Part shown: piece by piece, positions 46,994 to 56,577 of the stretch
Layout: each line of letters opens with the position of its first letter
Numbering within the stretch: the first letter of the stretch is position 1
Source of the DNA: Caldicellulosiruptor owensensis OL
GTDB taxonomy: Bacteria; Bacillota; Thermoanaerobacteria; Caldicellulosiruptorales; Caldicellulosiruptoraceae
Assembly (NCBI RefSeq): GCF_000166335.1
Contig: NC_014657.1
Coordinates: 2,297,501-2,361,500, forward strand
Length of the DNA: 64,000 nucleotides
Reading direction: 5' to 3'
Position numbers and translations under genes: made by a program
The notes under the pieces: model-generated
What the model saw: the letters and a program-made list of their open reading frames with translations, nothing else
What the model was told of the DNA's origin: nothing
The model's database searches: none

Positions 46994-47034
46994 GGGGCTA
47001 TCCAGGTACCTTTCTGGAAAGCCCCCAAATTTAT
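46994..47034 (+). terminator. Terminator after ABC-2 exporter operon
   Basis: GGGGCT-A-TCCAG ... CTGGA-A-AGCCCC hairpin followed by AAATTTATTT. It could serve the plus strand; the minus-strand gene ends at 47120. Confidence 0.6.
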
Positions 47035-47119
47035 TTAGAAAACAGTCTTACAAAGCTTGATTTCGCTAAGAAAGTAAAAGTTTGTCAAAACAAAAATCCA
47101 AAAAGTAATTTGGACAATT

Positions 47120-49630
47120 TTATTTCTCACCATAATATTTTGTATAAACGGCGTTCAGCTTTATTTTTAGCATTGCTGTGCCTTTTGGTGTTTTATTGCG
47201 TGGCATCATAGCATCTTTTACAACATTTATAATACTTATCGAAGAATACAAATCATTTATATTTCCCTGTCCACCTATATTAAATGATTCTCCAAGAGAA
47301 TCAGGAAGCTTTATTGAATTATCAATATCCTGAATACCCGTTATACTGTCTAATTGCTCTGCTATTTTACCTAAATCCGCAGTATAAATGTTTTTAAGAG
47401 GACAATTATATTTAAAAACATCTATACTCTTTGATATGTTGATTCCTTTTGGATTCCAATCATTTAAATCAGGGATTAGCGCAACAATCTGACTTATACC
47501 ATCAAGAGGAAGTGGCTGAGCTAAATTAATAGTTCTAAGCGGTTCAGGAAAGTAAAAAGTGGTATTACCTTTTAGCGTATCTTCTTTTAATAACGGTGGA
47601 ATAACCATTAACATCCCTTGAGGGGGAATATTTTCTTTTGCTCCATATTTTTGATAAATATCTTTTGATCCCTCTTTGCTGGTTGAAGGTTTTTTCAATA
47701 TCCTAACAAGAGAATTGTATATATCCGGGTTGGTAATTGAAGTTGAAGCACTTCCTGATGTTTCAATTTGTTTTTTTCCATCAATAAAACCCTGCCCGCT
47801 AAAGTTGTACTTTGAATTCTTTACAACATAATAAAAGTGATCTTTTATTTCCAGCGTTTCAACAAGAGTTCCTTCAGCTTTCCATTCAAAACTATCTACT
47901 TTGTAAGTGTAGTCATATTTCATACTAAGCTGCATCTCTTTATTGCATTTTCCAGTCTCCACTCTAAATTTATCAGGTTCTTTCATCTTATTTTTAAAAT
48001 TTGCATAAGAATAAACAAGTATAAGTGCTTTTATGTTCTCACTCTTATCTGTTTTAGCTCTGCAGTATTGTTTAACCACTTCAGAAGACCAGTCTTCAAC
48101 AACCCATTTATCACCAATCTTTAAAATAGCTTTTCTTTTTAAATATTTATCATTGGCTATAGATTTTTCAAAAGTAATAGTAACATGTTGCAAAGTTAAA
48201 TCTTGCTGATCAAAAAGATACAAATAATAAGCCATAGCACCAGGCTCCAGTAAAACACTCTCTTTATCCTCTTGCTCAACTCTCATTATTTTCTTTTTAA
48301 AACTCTTTCCAGAAGGACCACCAGTAATTTTACCGTAATCATAATACTTATCGACAGGTGACCAGTTCCAGTTGTAAAGAGCAAATGTTGAATAAGTTTC
48401 TTTAAGTTTTGGTATGTTGTTTTCCAAAAACGGTCTTATTGATTTTGCTCCTTTTTGCCCTGCTGTCTTGATTATATCCCGTATAAAATTTGTCTTTGCA
48501 TAATCTGTAAGATAGTAGAAAAACATATAACTCAAGTATTCAAACCCTTTACCAGCCCCTATTCTTTCTTTATCTAACGTTTTGAAAAATCTCGGGTGCC
48601 ATGCATGTTCTAAATTATAGTTCGGATAGACATAGTTTTCAGCCCATACAGCAGTTGCTTCACAGAGCCATTTTTCATCAGGGGTGTCATAACCCACTTT
48701 ATATTCATCCTGAAATGCATGAAATAGTTCATGTGCTGTTGTTGATTTATTTGCCTTTTCATTATTTGCATGTAAAATATTTATTCTTATCCTGTAATTC
48801 CCTTCTTCGTACCACTCCAACCCATATAACTTCTTTTCCAATTCAACCAGTTCAATTATGAAAGGCTTTGAAGGTTTTATTTTCATTAAACTCTTGAATT
48901 TGTTCCATGAGTAGATTATTGATTCTTTAATATATGAAACAGTATTCTTTATAGATTGTTTTTTCTTTTCAGACCAGTTTTTTTCTTCATAGTATAATAT
49001 TTTAAACTTCTGCCCATCATGTTTAAACTCTTGTACACAAAGCTTATTGTCTTCAGCTGCATAGGCTTCTTCAAATAATTTAATTCTTGAACTTTTATTT
49101 TTCTTTTTGTCCAAATTAAAAAAGCTCTGCGGATGGTCTATGGGAAGAAGATAAGGTAAAACCTCGCTGCGCGTTTCCTTTGATAATTTATTCCAGTTGT
49201 TTATTAAATACCGAATATCATATTGAGCTGTGTCTGGAGGTTCAACTGATACATATTCCTTTGGAAGTCTTTTCGGATCAAAGTTTGAAATAACTTTTAA
49301 AACAGCAGCTTTTTCCCTGCTTATCTTACCTTTAATCAAAGCATTTTCAATCAGCTCTGTTGAATTCGGTAAAAGATTTTCGTAGCTGTCGCTACGTGCC
49401 GAAAACAAATTTACAAGTTCTTTGTCAAAACCTTTTAATTCTTTTGAAACATCATTCTTTACATTACCAACTGGTTTTGTTTCAGAAGAAGTTGTATTAG
49501 ATGCAGAAAATTTAATATCTTTTGTAGCATCATTTTTACTTACTGCAGAACATCCAATCATAGATAAAAAAACAAAGATAAACACAAAAATAAGGATAAT
49601 CGAAAATAGTTTTTTGTAAAATATTTTCAA
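47120..49630 (-). CDS. Large lipoprotein with gluzincin-like zinc peptidase site
   Basis: 836 residues. Lipoprotein signal with lipobox SMIGC (Cys27). A HELFHAF motif (H300-E301-x-x-H304) is followed 20 residues later by WLCEATAVWAEN (E324), the arrangement of gluzincin metallopeptidases. The long C-terminal part is beta-rich and unrecognised. No partner gene is obvious; it stands alone, with AT-rich flanks. The 235 bases up to the next gene hold nothing I recognise. Confidence 0.75.
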   Translation of the reverse strand: MKIFYKKLFSIILIFVFIFVFLSMIGCSAVSKNDATKDIKFSASNTTSSETKPVGNVKNDVSKELKGFDKELVNLFSARSDSYENLLPNSTELIENALIKGKISREKAAVLKVISNFDPKRLPKEYVSVEPPDTAQYDIRYLINNWNKLSKETRSEVLPYLLPIDHPQSFFNLDKKKNKSSRIKLFEEAYAAEDNKLCVQEFKHDGQKFKILYYEEKNWSEKKKQSIKNTVSYIKESIIYSWNKFKSLMKIKPSKPFIIELVELEKKLYGLEWYEEGNYRIRINILHANNEKANKSTTAHELFHAFQDEYKVGYDTPDEKWLCEATAVWAENYVYPNYNLEHAWHPRFFKTLDKERIGAGKGFEYLSYMFFYYLTDYAKTNFIRDIIKTAGQKGAKSIRPFLENNIPKLKETYSTFALYNWNWSPVDKYYDYGKITGGPSGKSFKKKIMRVEQEDKESVLLEPGAMAYYLYLFDQQDLTLQHVTITFEKSIANDKYLKRKAILKIGDKWVVEDWSSEVVKQYCRAKTDKSENIKALILVYSYANFKNKMKEPDKFRVETGKCNKEMQLSMKYDYTYKVDSFEWKAEGTLVETLEIKDHFYYVVKNSKYNFSGQGFIDGKKQIETSGSASTSITNPDIYNSLVRILKKPSTSKEGSKDIYQKYGAKENIPPQGMLMVIPPLLKEDTLKGNTTFYFPEPLRTINLAQPLPLDGISQIVALIPDLNDWNPKGINISKSIDVFKYNCPLKNIYTADLGKIAEQLDSITGIQDIDNSIKLPDSLGESFNIGGQGNINDLYSSISIINVVKDAMMPRNKTPKGTAMLKIKLNAVYTKYYGEK

Positions 49631-49865
49631 ATTAAAAAACTCCTTTCAATATTAATAGGTGCATTACCAAGCTGCATTTAACGTTATAGAACTGTTAAAA
49701 TTAAACTGGCTTTCTTCATTATTTGTCTCACTCTTTCCCCAACTATTTTTGTAAGTTCTTTAAAGGAAAACTGATATAATCCCTTATCAACAAGTCATTA
49801 AAGTATGCTGGCAATCCTGTTTGCCTTAATCTTGCGTTTTAAGGTTATTATAATACACATTCACC

Positions 49866-50885
49866 TTATATCTGCTTCAGGTGCTCCTGAAGCAATCTTT
49901 CTAATTCCATAACCGTTCCATCAAAATTTAAACTCTGGTGTGTACAAATGTAATTATCACCTCTTCTCTCAATAGAAATAAAATGGTTAGCTTCATCAGT
50001 AGGAGCTAAGAAGTAGCGTCCAACACTCTCTACTTTCCCGGATAAACGTTTGAGCACAGAAACTTCAAAACCAATAGCAGTATTCCAGAAGATGCTAAAC
50101 TCCAGGCCCAGATACTTGAGTGTAGGACCAAATAAATATACAGCTTTATTACTTTTTCCTTCGACAGCCCGGGTATAAAAACCAAGTGCACGTACCATTT
50201 CCATATGCTGACCAGAAAAAACCAGAGATGTTTTCCCTAAATCAGGAACAAGACGTAAAAAGGCTGGTAATAACCATCTTATGTCTGGGCTTTTCAGTTC
50301 ATGATCAAACACTGTTAAAAACTCTTCTTCGTAAATTGCTTCAACCGATTTTGCGTTGCTGCTTAGCATCTCGTTAAGGTATGCCCGACGGTAACAATCG
50401 ATAAATGCTAAAATAATCAGCATTACCTCTAACGAAACCTCTGGTTTAATTAAATTAGGAGAAGGTTTGGCAACATGTGCAGCATATAAAGTAGCAAGAT
50501 AAGAACAACAAGCATTAAGGTCTTCAAAATATATAGTCTCTACCAAGTTATTTGAACTGCCTACATATACCACAGCTGTTTTTTCTCCATCCCTTCGGCT
50601 GTATAACCTGAAACTTTCTGGAGGTCGACCCATACCACCCACGCAAAATGATACTCTTAATTCAGGTGCAGCCAAAACATTAGCTATGCGTTTCAAATCA
50701 GGATCAGATGCAAGAGCTAATACTTCTGCTGATAGTTGCTCACCTTCTTCCGGCTGACCAATAAAAGGGGATAGAGAGTTTAAACCCAATCGATAATGGT
50801 AACGAGCCAGTCGATAAAGCTCACCACCATCCATGCGGAATACAGGTATTTTATCAATTGTAATTATTTGGTTATTGTTTGCCAT
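49866..50885 (-). CDS. Unrecognised 340-residue soluble protein, last gene of the operon
   Basis: No known family seen. No signal or clear membrane spans, mixed alpha/beta composition; notable segments: PVFRMDGGELYRLARYHYRL (N-terminus), ELRVSFCVGGMGRPPESFRL, and a C-terminus IERRGDNYICTHQSLNFDG. Two start codons are possible: ATG 50885, 9 bases after GAGGAG, and ATG 50918, overlapping the upstream stop; the former is chosen. It is coupled to the 1450-residue exported protein, so it may be a chaperone, adaptor or immunity protein (speculation). Confidence 0.75.
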   Translation of the reverse strand: MANNNQIITIDKIPVFRMDGGELYRLARYHYRLGLNSLSPFIGQPEEGEQLSAEVLALASDPDLKRIANVLAAPELRVSFCVGGMGRPPESFRLYSRRDGEKTAVVYVGSSNNLVETIYFEDLNACCSYLATLYAAHVAKPSPNLIKPEVSLEVMLIILAFIDCYRRAYLNEMLSSNAKSVEAIYEEEFLTVFDHELKSPDIRWLLPAFLRLVPDLGKTSLVFSGQHMEMVRALGFYTRAVEGKSNKAVYLFGPTLKYLGLEFSIFWNTAIGFEVSVLKRLSGKVESVGRYFLAPTDEANHFISIERRGDNYICTHQSLNFDGTVMELERLLQEHLKQI

Positions 50886-50907
50886 TTTACATCGCTCCTC
50901 TTTATTC

Positions 50908-53900
50908 CTATTTTTCATTTAAATGTGATCTTATCACTGCAGCAATTACTGCTTGCAACGCTTGTTTTGAAGTTTTAACTTGCGCATTATGTGCCACCTC
51001 AGAAATCAATTTTGTACTCAGTTTTTGAAGTCCTTCAATACGCCCAGCTAACTTATTTGCAAGGTCTATGGGATCTTCAAATCCAAGTTGCTTGAGACCC
51101 AATATTCTGGCTTGTGGCGACAAATTCCGGTTAGAAACTATTTCCATTGCTTTTAGCATATTTTCAGGTACATCCTCAACCGGCAGACCAAGCTTGCGAA
51201 AAGCTTCGGTCAATTGGTTAGTTAGTTTTCCCATTTTGGCTAATTGTTCAAAAGCTTCAGTTTGGTTAGCCAGTCCACCACGATTAAAAAATTCTTGTAT
51301 CTTATAAGTTTCCATCATGCTCAATCCCTGTGGGTCCATTAATCGTGCAGAAGGAGTGCCAGCCTTCAAAAGATCAACAGCACTTTCTCCTGCCGGCAAA
51401 TTTTTGCGCAGCGGATGTTCTGCCCATTTACTGAAATCTACAGCAGCTTCAGGTGAAAATACATCAGTTACTTCCTGGTTATGCCGCTTTGCAAAGACTT
51501 CCAGTTGTTGTTCCCTGGTTAGCTGATGCCAGTTAACATCTGGCATCTCAGCCTGAGCTTTTTCTATGTTGAACTTCCCACTTTCATCCAGCATGCCCGA
51601 AGCCTTTGCAAACTCTTCATGGTAGATACCAGGTAGAGTCACTTGCTGGTTATGCCGCTTTGCAAAGACTTCCAGTTGTTGTTCCCTGGTTAGCTGATGC
51701 CAGTTAACATCTGGTATCTGAGCTTGAGCTTTTTCTATGTTGAACTTCCCACTTTCATCCAGCATGTCCAAAGCCCTTGCAAAGTTTTCGTTATATACAT
51801 TAGCTACTTCTTTTAACTTCAGTTCGCGGACAACTGGATTGCCTTTGTTATCAACAACGGGTTGACCGTTTGCGTCAGTAATTTTAATTCTTGCAGAAAG
51901 GTCATTGTCGGCGTTAAGTCTTATTCCTTCTGCAGATGTACCCGGTGTTCGAATAGAAATTATTTCTACTTCCACTTTTGTTCCCGGTCCGTATTGTTTT
52001 TCAAGTTCTGTCTTAAATGACGAACGGCTGTTTAATATCTCATTCAGTTTACTTTTGGTGTTATTGATTGCTGGTTCATATAGATTTTTTTCAAGTGCAT
52101 TTTGATATGCACGCTTTATATCTTCGGGTGCATTTTTAAGCTCGCGTGTTACGCTGGGGTCACGAAGCACCCTCCTGATATCATCAACATCAAGCTCACT
52201 TCCCGTTTTAATCTTTCCAGCGATCATTTCTGCCGTGTCTTTTACTTCTGCACGATACCTAATATAATCAAGAGCATCAGAAGTTTTACGGCAAAGACTT
52301 TCTGCAGGGTCAACCATACCTTTGTATGCCTTTTTAGCTGTACCTTCCACCATTTCTTTTGTCTGTTTTTGCCAGAGCAATTCTCCAACCGGAGTGTTAA
52401 GTTTCTTTGACATATATTCCATTGCCTTTGGACTGAGTTTCAGCTCAAAGTGTTTTAAAAATTCTTCACCGCAGGCACCTGCCAGCTCACCCAGCGTATA
52501 TTTGCCAACAGCTTTTAAGGTTGCCTTAACTTCATCTTCACCAGCTTCAATGCTTTCTTTAATATCATACATAGCCTCGCCTACAGAAAGAGGTATTTCG
52601 CTGTAGCCCCCGGTCAAAGCAGCCAATGTCATTCTACCAGCCATACCAGCCCATGTTCTGCCAGTTACTATATCAAGACTGCTCTGGAGTGAGGTATCTG
52701 CAATGATGTTTATGTTAGTGACATCGTTCCAAAAGTCCTGCAAATCAGCTTTTATTCCAGATAAGAAGCTACCATCTCTTTTTGAAAGAGGTTCAACACC
52801 TTTTACAAGTCTGCTACCTTCTTCTTCACTTATTGTGCGACCTGTAAAACGATCAGTTACAACCCGCGCTATTCGGCTTGCACGGTCGCGCAGATTCTCA
52901 GTAGATATTTTTATATTGCTAAGGTCATCAATAAGCCTGTCGATATTCGCATTAACATCTCCCACACCTGGTGCAGGAGGTTCAATGCCATAAGCCCGGT
53001 TTCTTATCTTCTGCAACTGCTCAAGCAGTCGCGAACGTTCTTTCTGATCGCTGACAAGCTTATCCATTTCTCGGTCAAAAACTGTATTTCCCGTTTCTAA
53101 CTTATACCTTTGTGTTTCAATAAAATCTCTGTCTTTTTCAATATTGGGCAGAACATCTTTTTCATATCTTTCCATATCAAATATGTTACCAGTTTCCGAA
53201 TTATACCACTGACCTGTCTCCGGATTATAAACTATCTCGGCAGTACGCCCGGTATGATCAATTGTGAGAACCAATGTATTAGTATTAGCAGACATAGTAT
53301 TTATTTCATCAATTCGCTGGTTAAGATAACTTATATACCTGTCATAATCCTGTAAAAGCTCTTTTGCCTGTGGGTCACTCAGATCTGCTGATTCTTTAAA
53401 GAGTTCTAAGTTGTGGAGCCATTCATCCCTTTCAGCAATAAGTCTATCATACTCACTAATAAAAAGTTTTGTGCCAAGGTCAGAAAACAAAATTTCATTA
53501 AAACCATAATCCTCTTGTATTTCTTTTTCTTCTTTACCAACTTCATAATTTTCTTCTGTCTGCTCGGTATAACTTTCATTAATGTCTTCAATAGCAGTGT
53601 CAAAAACATTATTTTCTTTTATAGAATCAGGGTCAGGTACAGCCTCAGCCCATACTAACAGGGCAGCTGCCTCAGGATTTTTACTTTTTAGTTCTTCAAA
53701 AGCTGCATTTGCCTCTTCCACCCTGCGACGGTAATAACTCTCTACAATCTGGGCAAAAACAGAAACAAAAGGTGGGAAAAGCATACCTGTTGCTGCCTGA
53801 AACGGAGTATCAGGTCCGGGGATATTACCTGCCGTACCAAGCCGTTGCGATATAGCAGCCATCACAAACGCAGGCAACTCACGTCTGAGCATTTGCCCTT

Positions 53901-55260
53901 TAGCACTAATATTATAGGTGTTAAAATCCATTCCCTTGCCACTAACATAAGGTCTAAAATAGGTTCCATTACCTGTAGCGCTAAAAAGAGGCGCAAGTCC
54001 CGGTGGCTTTTCAAGAACAATATTAATTGTTGCTGACACCTGCGCTGGTTCAGGCAAACGCACCCTAAAAGAGCCCGGTAAAGACTGATTCAATCTCTTT
54101 ATATTTTCAGAAATTGGTCCCAGCCATGTTGAACCTTTTATAATAGCTTTTAACTTGTTTTCTTTTGATTCTGCAATCTCAGCCGTGAGAGAAAAAGGTA
54201 TTTGTTCATAACGTCCAATGATTTGCAGATGACTGCCCTGATCAAGAATAGTAAGTTCATAATCTTGTAAAGAAAAATCGGGTTTAGAATTGAAAGTTGA
54301 TCCCATGAGAGTACTACTTTTGACAGCATTTAAGTTTATAGAATATGTGCCGGTAAAGTTAAAACGTGGTTTTTCCAGCGCTCCATTAGCTGATTGTAAG
54401 TCATCCTCCTGAAGATTAAAAGAACCCTGGTTTGTTTTTGGTTTTTGTTTATCTCCCTCTTCGAGTTGTAAATTTGAACGAGATTCATTCTTGTCAGCTA
54501 CTTGCTGCTGCATACCATCGTTCTGTACTATTCCAGATCTACTGGCATCTTTAATCTTTTTAAGCAGCAAAGAAATTATCTCTTTTTTTTCTTCATGAGC
54601 CCTTTTAGCAGCATAATCAACACCTGTCAAGAGCACGGCCGGAACCGTTTCTGCTTTGTCACCAGTAACCAATGGAATATTAGATTTGATAATCAATTCA
54701 TAGTCGCCAGCCGGCAAGATAATATCTTCTTCTGAAAACCATAATGCATCTAAATAAACAGGATATTCTTCCAAACTTTTTTTCGTAACATTTACTTCTT
54801 TGACATCAAAAGACCTATAGAATTTGCCTTCAGAATCCTTTAAAGAAATACTCACCTTAACCGACCGGGCAGCTGACGCCGCCGGTTGTTTGGACTGCAA
54901 GTCTTTCCGGTAATCAGAAGTTTGCATAAGGGGAATGTAAATTTTCTTTAGCATTGATGTTGATTTTAACGACATTTTGACTGCAGGCAAACTTGAAAAA
55001 TTGTCGATGTTAAGAGGTGTTCGCTTACCGCTATATTCAACCAAAAGAAATGTCCTGCCATCATACTTTGCATATTGGGTCTCCCATGAACCATTTTTCA
55101 GAAGCACCCTTTCCCATGGCTCATCATTTTCTACAAAATTGGTTTCTGCCTTAGAAAATACAGGAAAGGTTAAAAATAAAAGAAATACTGTTAAAATAAC
55201 TTGAATGAGTTTTAATTTATTATGACCTGATACTTTCAAAGTTATTTTAAACACCCCCAT
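50908..55260 (-). CDS. 1450-residue exported protein, unknown, polymorphic-toxin-like features
   Basis: Signal sequence about residues 16-38. Residues ~40-235 beta-rich; 235-300 charged, Gln-rich linker; 300-440 another beta region; 530-760 acidic coiled region; a motif YNPETGQWYNSETGN near 690; hydrophobic helical stretch ~870-930 (RTWAGMAGRMTLAALTGGYS); C-terminal ~350 residues with AEGIRLNADNDLSARI and two near-identical 57-residue repeats. The layout recalls large secreted or polymorphic toxins, but no toxin domain is identified. The ATG at 55260 follows AGGAGGGG. It is in one operon with two membrane proteins upstream and a soluble protein downstream. Confidence 0.75.
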   Translation of the reverse strand: MGVFKITLKVSGHNKLKLIQVILTVFLLFLTFPVFSKAETNFVENDEPWERVLLKNGSWETQYAKYDGRTFLLVEYSGKRTPLNIDNFSSLPAVKMSLKSTSMLKKIYIPLMQTSDYRKDLQSKQPAASAARSVKVSISLKDSEGKFYRSFDVKEVNVTKKSLEEYPVYLDALWFSEEDIILPAGDYELIIKSNIPLVTGDKAETVPAVLLTGVDYAAKRAHEEKKEIISLLLKKIKDASRSGIVQNDGMQQQVADKNESRSNLQLEEGDKQKPKTNQGSFNLQEDDLQSANGALEKPRFNFTGTYSINLNAVKSSTLMGSTFNSKPDFSLQDYELTILDQGSHLQIIGRYEQIPFSLTAEIAESKENKLKAIIKGSTWLGPISENIKRLNQSLPGSFRVRLPEPAQVSATINIVLEKPPGLAPLFSATGNGTYFRPYVSGKGMDFNTYNISAKGQMLRRELPAFVMAAISQRLGTAGNIPGPDTPFQAATGMLFPPFVSVFAQIVESYYRRRVEEANAAFEELKSKNPEAAALLVWAEAVPDPDSIKENNVFDTAIEDINESYTEQTEENYEVGKEEKEIQEDYGFNEILFSDLGTKLFISEYDRLIAERDEWLHNLELFKESADLSDPQAKELLQDYDRYISYLNQRIDEINTMSANTNTLVLTIDHTGRTAEIVYNPETGQWYNSETGNIFDMERYEKDVLPNIEKDRDFIETQRYKLETGNTVFDREMDKLVSDQKERSRLLEQLQKIRNRAYGIEPPAPGVGDVNANIDRLIDDLSNIKISTENLRDRASRIARVVTDRFTGRTISEEEGSRLVKGVEPLSKRDGSFLSGIKADLQDFWNDVTNINIIADTSLQSSLDIVTGRTWAGMAGRMTLAALTGGYSEIPLSVGEAMYDIKESIEAGEDEVKATLKAVGKYTLGELAGACGEEFLKHFELKLSPKAMEYMSKKLNTPVGELLWQKQTKEMVEGTAKKAYKGMVDPAESLCRKTSDALDYIRYRAEVKDTAEMIAGKIKTGSELDVDDIRRVLRDPSVTRELKNAPEDIKRAYQNALEKNLYEPAINNTKSKLNEILNSRSSFKTELEKQYGPGTKVEVEIISIRTPGTSAEGIRLNADNDLSARIKITDANGQPVVDNKGNPVVRELKLKEVANVYNENFARALDMLDESGKFNIEKAQAQIPDVNWHQLTREQQLEVFAKRHNQQVTLPGIYHEEFAKASGMLDESGKFNIEKAQAEMPDVNWHQLTREQQLEVFAKRHNQEVTDVFSPEAAVDFSKWAEHPLRKNLPAGESAVDLLKAGTPSARLMDPQGLSMMETYKIQEFFNRGGLANQTEAFEQLAKMGKLTNQLTEAFRKLGLPVEDVPENMLKAMEIVSNRNLSPQARILGLKQLGFEDPIDLANKLAGRIEGLQKLSTKLISEVAHNAQVKTSKQALQAVIAAVIRSHLNEK
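51466..51807 (-). repeat. Two tandem 171-bp (57-codon) repeats inside the 1450-residue protein
   Basis: Unit 1 (51637-51807) and unit 2 (51466-51636) differ mostly in the first 14 codons; the remainder, DESGKFNIEKAQA.. to RHNQ.VT, is nearly identical in protein and DNA. This indicates a recent duplication. Confidence 0.9.
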
Positions 55261-55270
55261 ACTACCCCTC

Positions 55271-55792
55271 CTACCGAAACAAATTGATACCTGTTTTTAA
55301 CAGGTGCACAGCACCTTCCAGATATAAAGGAATTTTACCTACAAAATTAAGACTAAAATTCCATGCTATACCTAACAAAGAGGCTGTTACAGAAGCAAAC
55401 AGTGCATCCTTTGCCTCCTGCTTGCCTTTTAATTTACCAAGTTCCACTGCTGCTGCCACAGAGGCAGTCATAAAAGCTGCGGATACAAAACCAGCAAGAG
55501 CTGTCCAGTGCAGCAAATAAGCTGCTACAAGTGACATAAGAGCAAATGGGAGAAGAAATGTCATACCACGTGCAATTGCCTTTTTTACTTCCTTTCGTCC
55601 GTGCTTTTGCTTGAGTTTGCGGTTAGTAATTCCCAAGATAAAAGAAAGCATAAATCGGTAAACTATACCAAAACAGATTCCAGTAATTACCCCCACAGTA
55701 AGGTTAAAAGCGTTAAATCTATCAAAAGGATTATGAACAGCAACTAATCCAAAAACTGCAAAACAAAGAAAAACTAAAAATGAATATTTCAT
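55271..55792 (-). CDS. Small membrane protein of the unknown operon
   Basis: 173 residues with about four membrane spans (~3-20, 28-55, 75-115, 130-155) and a basic loop NRKLKQKHGRKEVKK. No family recognised. It starts 27 bases after the Yip1-like gene and ends 10 bases before the 1450-residue gene's start, so it is clearly in the same operon. Confidence 0.75.
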   Translation of the reverse strand: MKYSFLVFLCFAVFGLVAVHNPFDRFNAFNLTVGVITGICFGIVYRFMLSFILGITNRKLKQKHGRKEVKKAIARGMTFLLPFALMSLVAAYLLHWTALAGFVSAAFMTASVAAAVELGKLKGKQEAKDALFASVTASLLGIAWNFSLNFVGKIPLYLEGAVHLLKTGINLFR

Positions 55793-55819
55793 GTTTTTCC
55801 CTCCATTGCTTGCATCAGA

Positions 55820-56374
55820 CTAAATGTTAGCAAATATCGACCAGGTTACAAGCACCACAATGCCAACTGCACTGGCAAAAATAACTCCCATGGTTGTATT
55901 TCCTCTTGTCATCTCTCTTATTGTAGTAATCAACGGACCGGTAGCCCATAAAACACCGGTTACACCAAATGCTATAGCAGTCTTCCAGTTAAATACTAAA
56001 GAAAAAAACAGTCCAAACAGACCATAAATTAACGCACCACTGTAGCTAAGACAAAAAGAGGAAATAGTCCAGAAAACTGACTTTTCATTTCTGGTTATTT
56101 TAAAAAAACCCCATATCACAACAGCCAACAATGGAATTGCAATAGCACCATAGGCAGCACCTATTGCCACTGATTTTAGGACAAATATGAGCTGTCTTTG
56201 GCCTGTGCGGTAAAGATCTAAGCCAGTCTGTAGAAAGAAAAGAGCAAAAGCAAAGGTTGAAACTAAAAGAGAAAAAACCCATGGTATTTCAGAAATTGTT
56301 GACTTTAAAATAGTTGTGGGATTCAACATCATAGATATGAGAGTGTGTAAAACAGGCACTTTGGTTAACTTCAA
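55820..56374 (-). CDS. Yip1-like membrane protein of the unknown operon
   Basis: 184 residues with five predicted spans. NPTTILKSTISEIPWVFS near the N-terminus resembles the Yip1 entry segment, and the pattern of spans fits. The start is TTG at 56374 after AAAGGGG. First gene of the operon; divergent from the LuxR-type regulator 203 bases away. Confidence 0.65.
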   Translation of the reverse strand: MKLTKVPVLHTLISMMLNPTTILKSTISEIPWVFSLLVSTFAFALFFLQTGLDLYRTGQRQLIFVLKSVAIGAAYGAIAIPLLAVVIWGFFKITRNEKSVFWTISSFCLSYSGALIYGLFGLFFSLVFNWKTAIAFGVTGVLWATGPLITTIREMTRGNTTMGVIFASAVGIVVLVTWSIFANI

Positions 56375-56577
56375 ACCTACCCGCCCCTTTTGCCTTACTT
56401 AAACTTGTATCTTTATTTTATAAAGCAACTTTTCAAATTTCTTCACCCCAAAAGGGTGATTTTGGCTTTAAAGGCATGATATTTTTCATTATTTTAAAAA
56501 TGATAATGATATAGTTAAAACAGAAATCTTATGATAAAATTGATCTTGTTGAGTATCCCCTTGAGGAGGGATTAAAT

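Noticed and set aside
49866-50885. EspG-like type VII secretion chaperone
   Set aside because: A vague similarity in composition only; no WXG100 or ESX genes are present and no diagnostic motif could be named.
50908-55260. Contact-dependent toxin with a named C-terminal effector domain
   Set aside because: The general look fits, but no catalytic motif or immunity gene could be recognised, so a specific toxin call is not supported.
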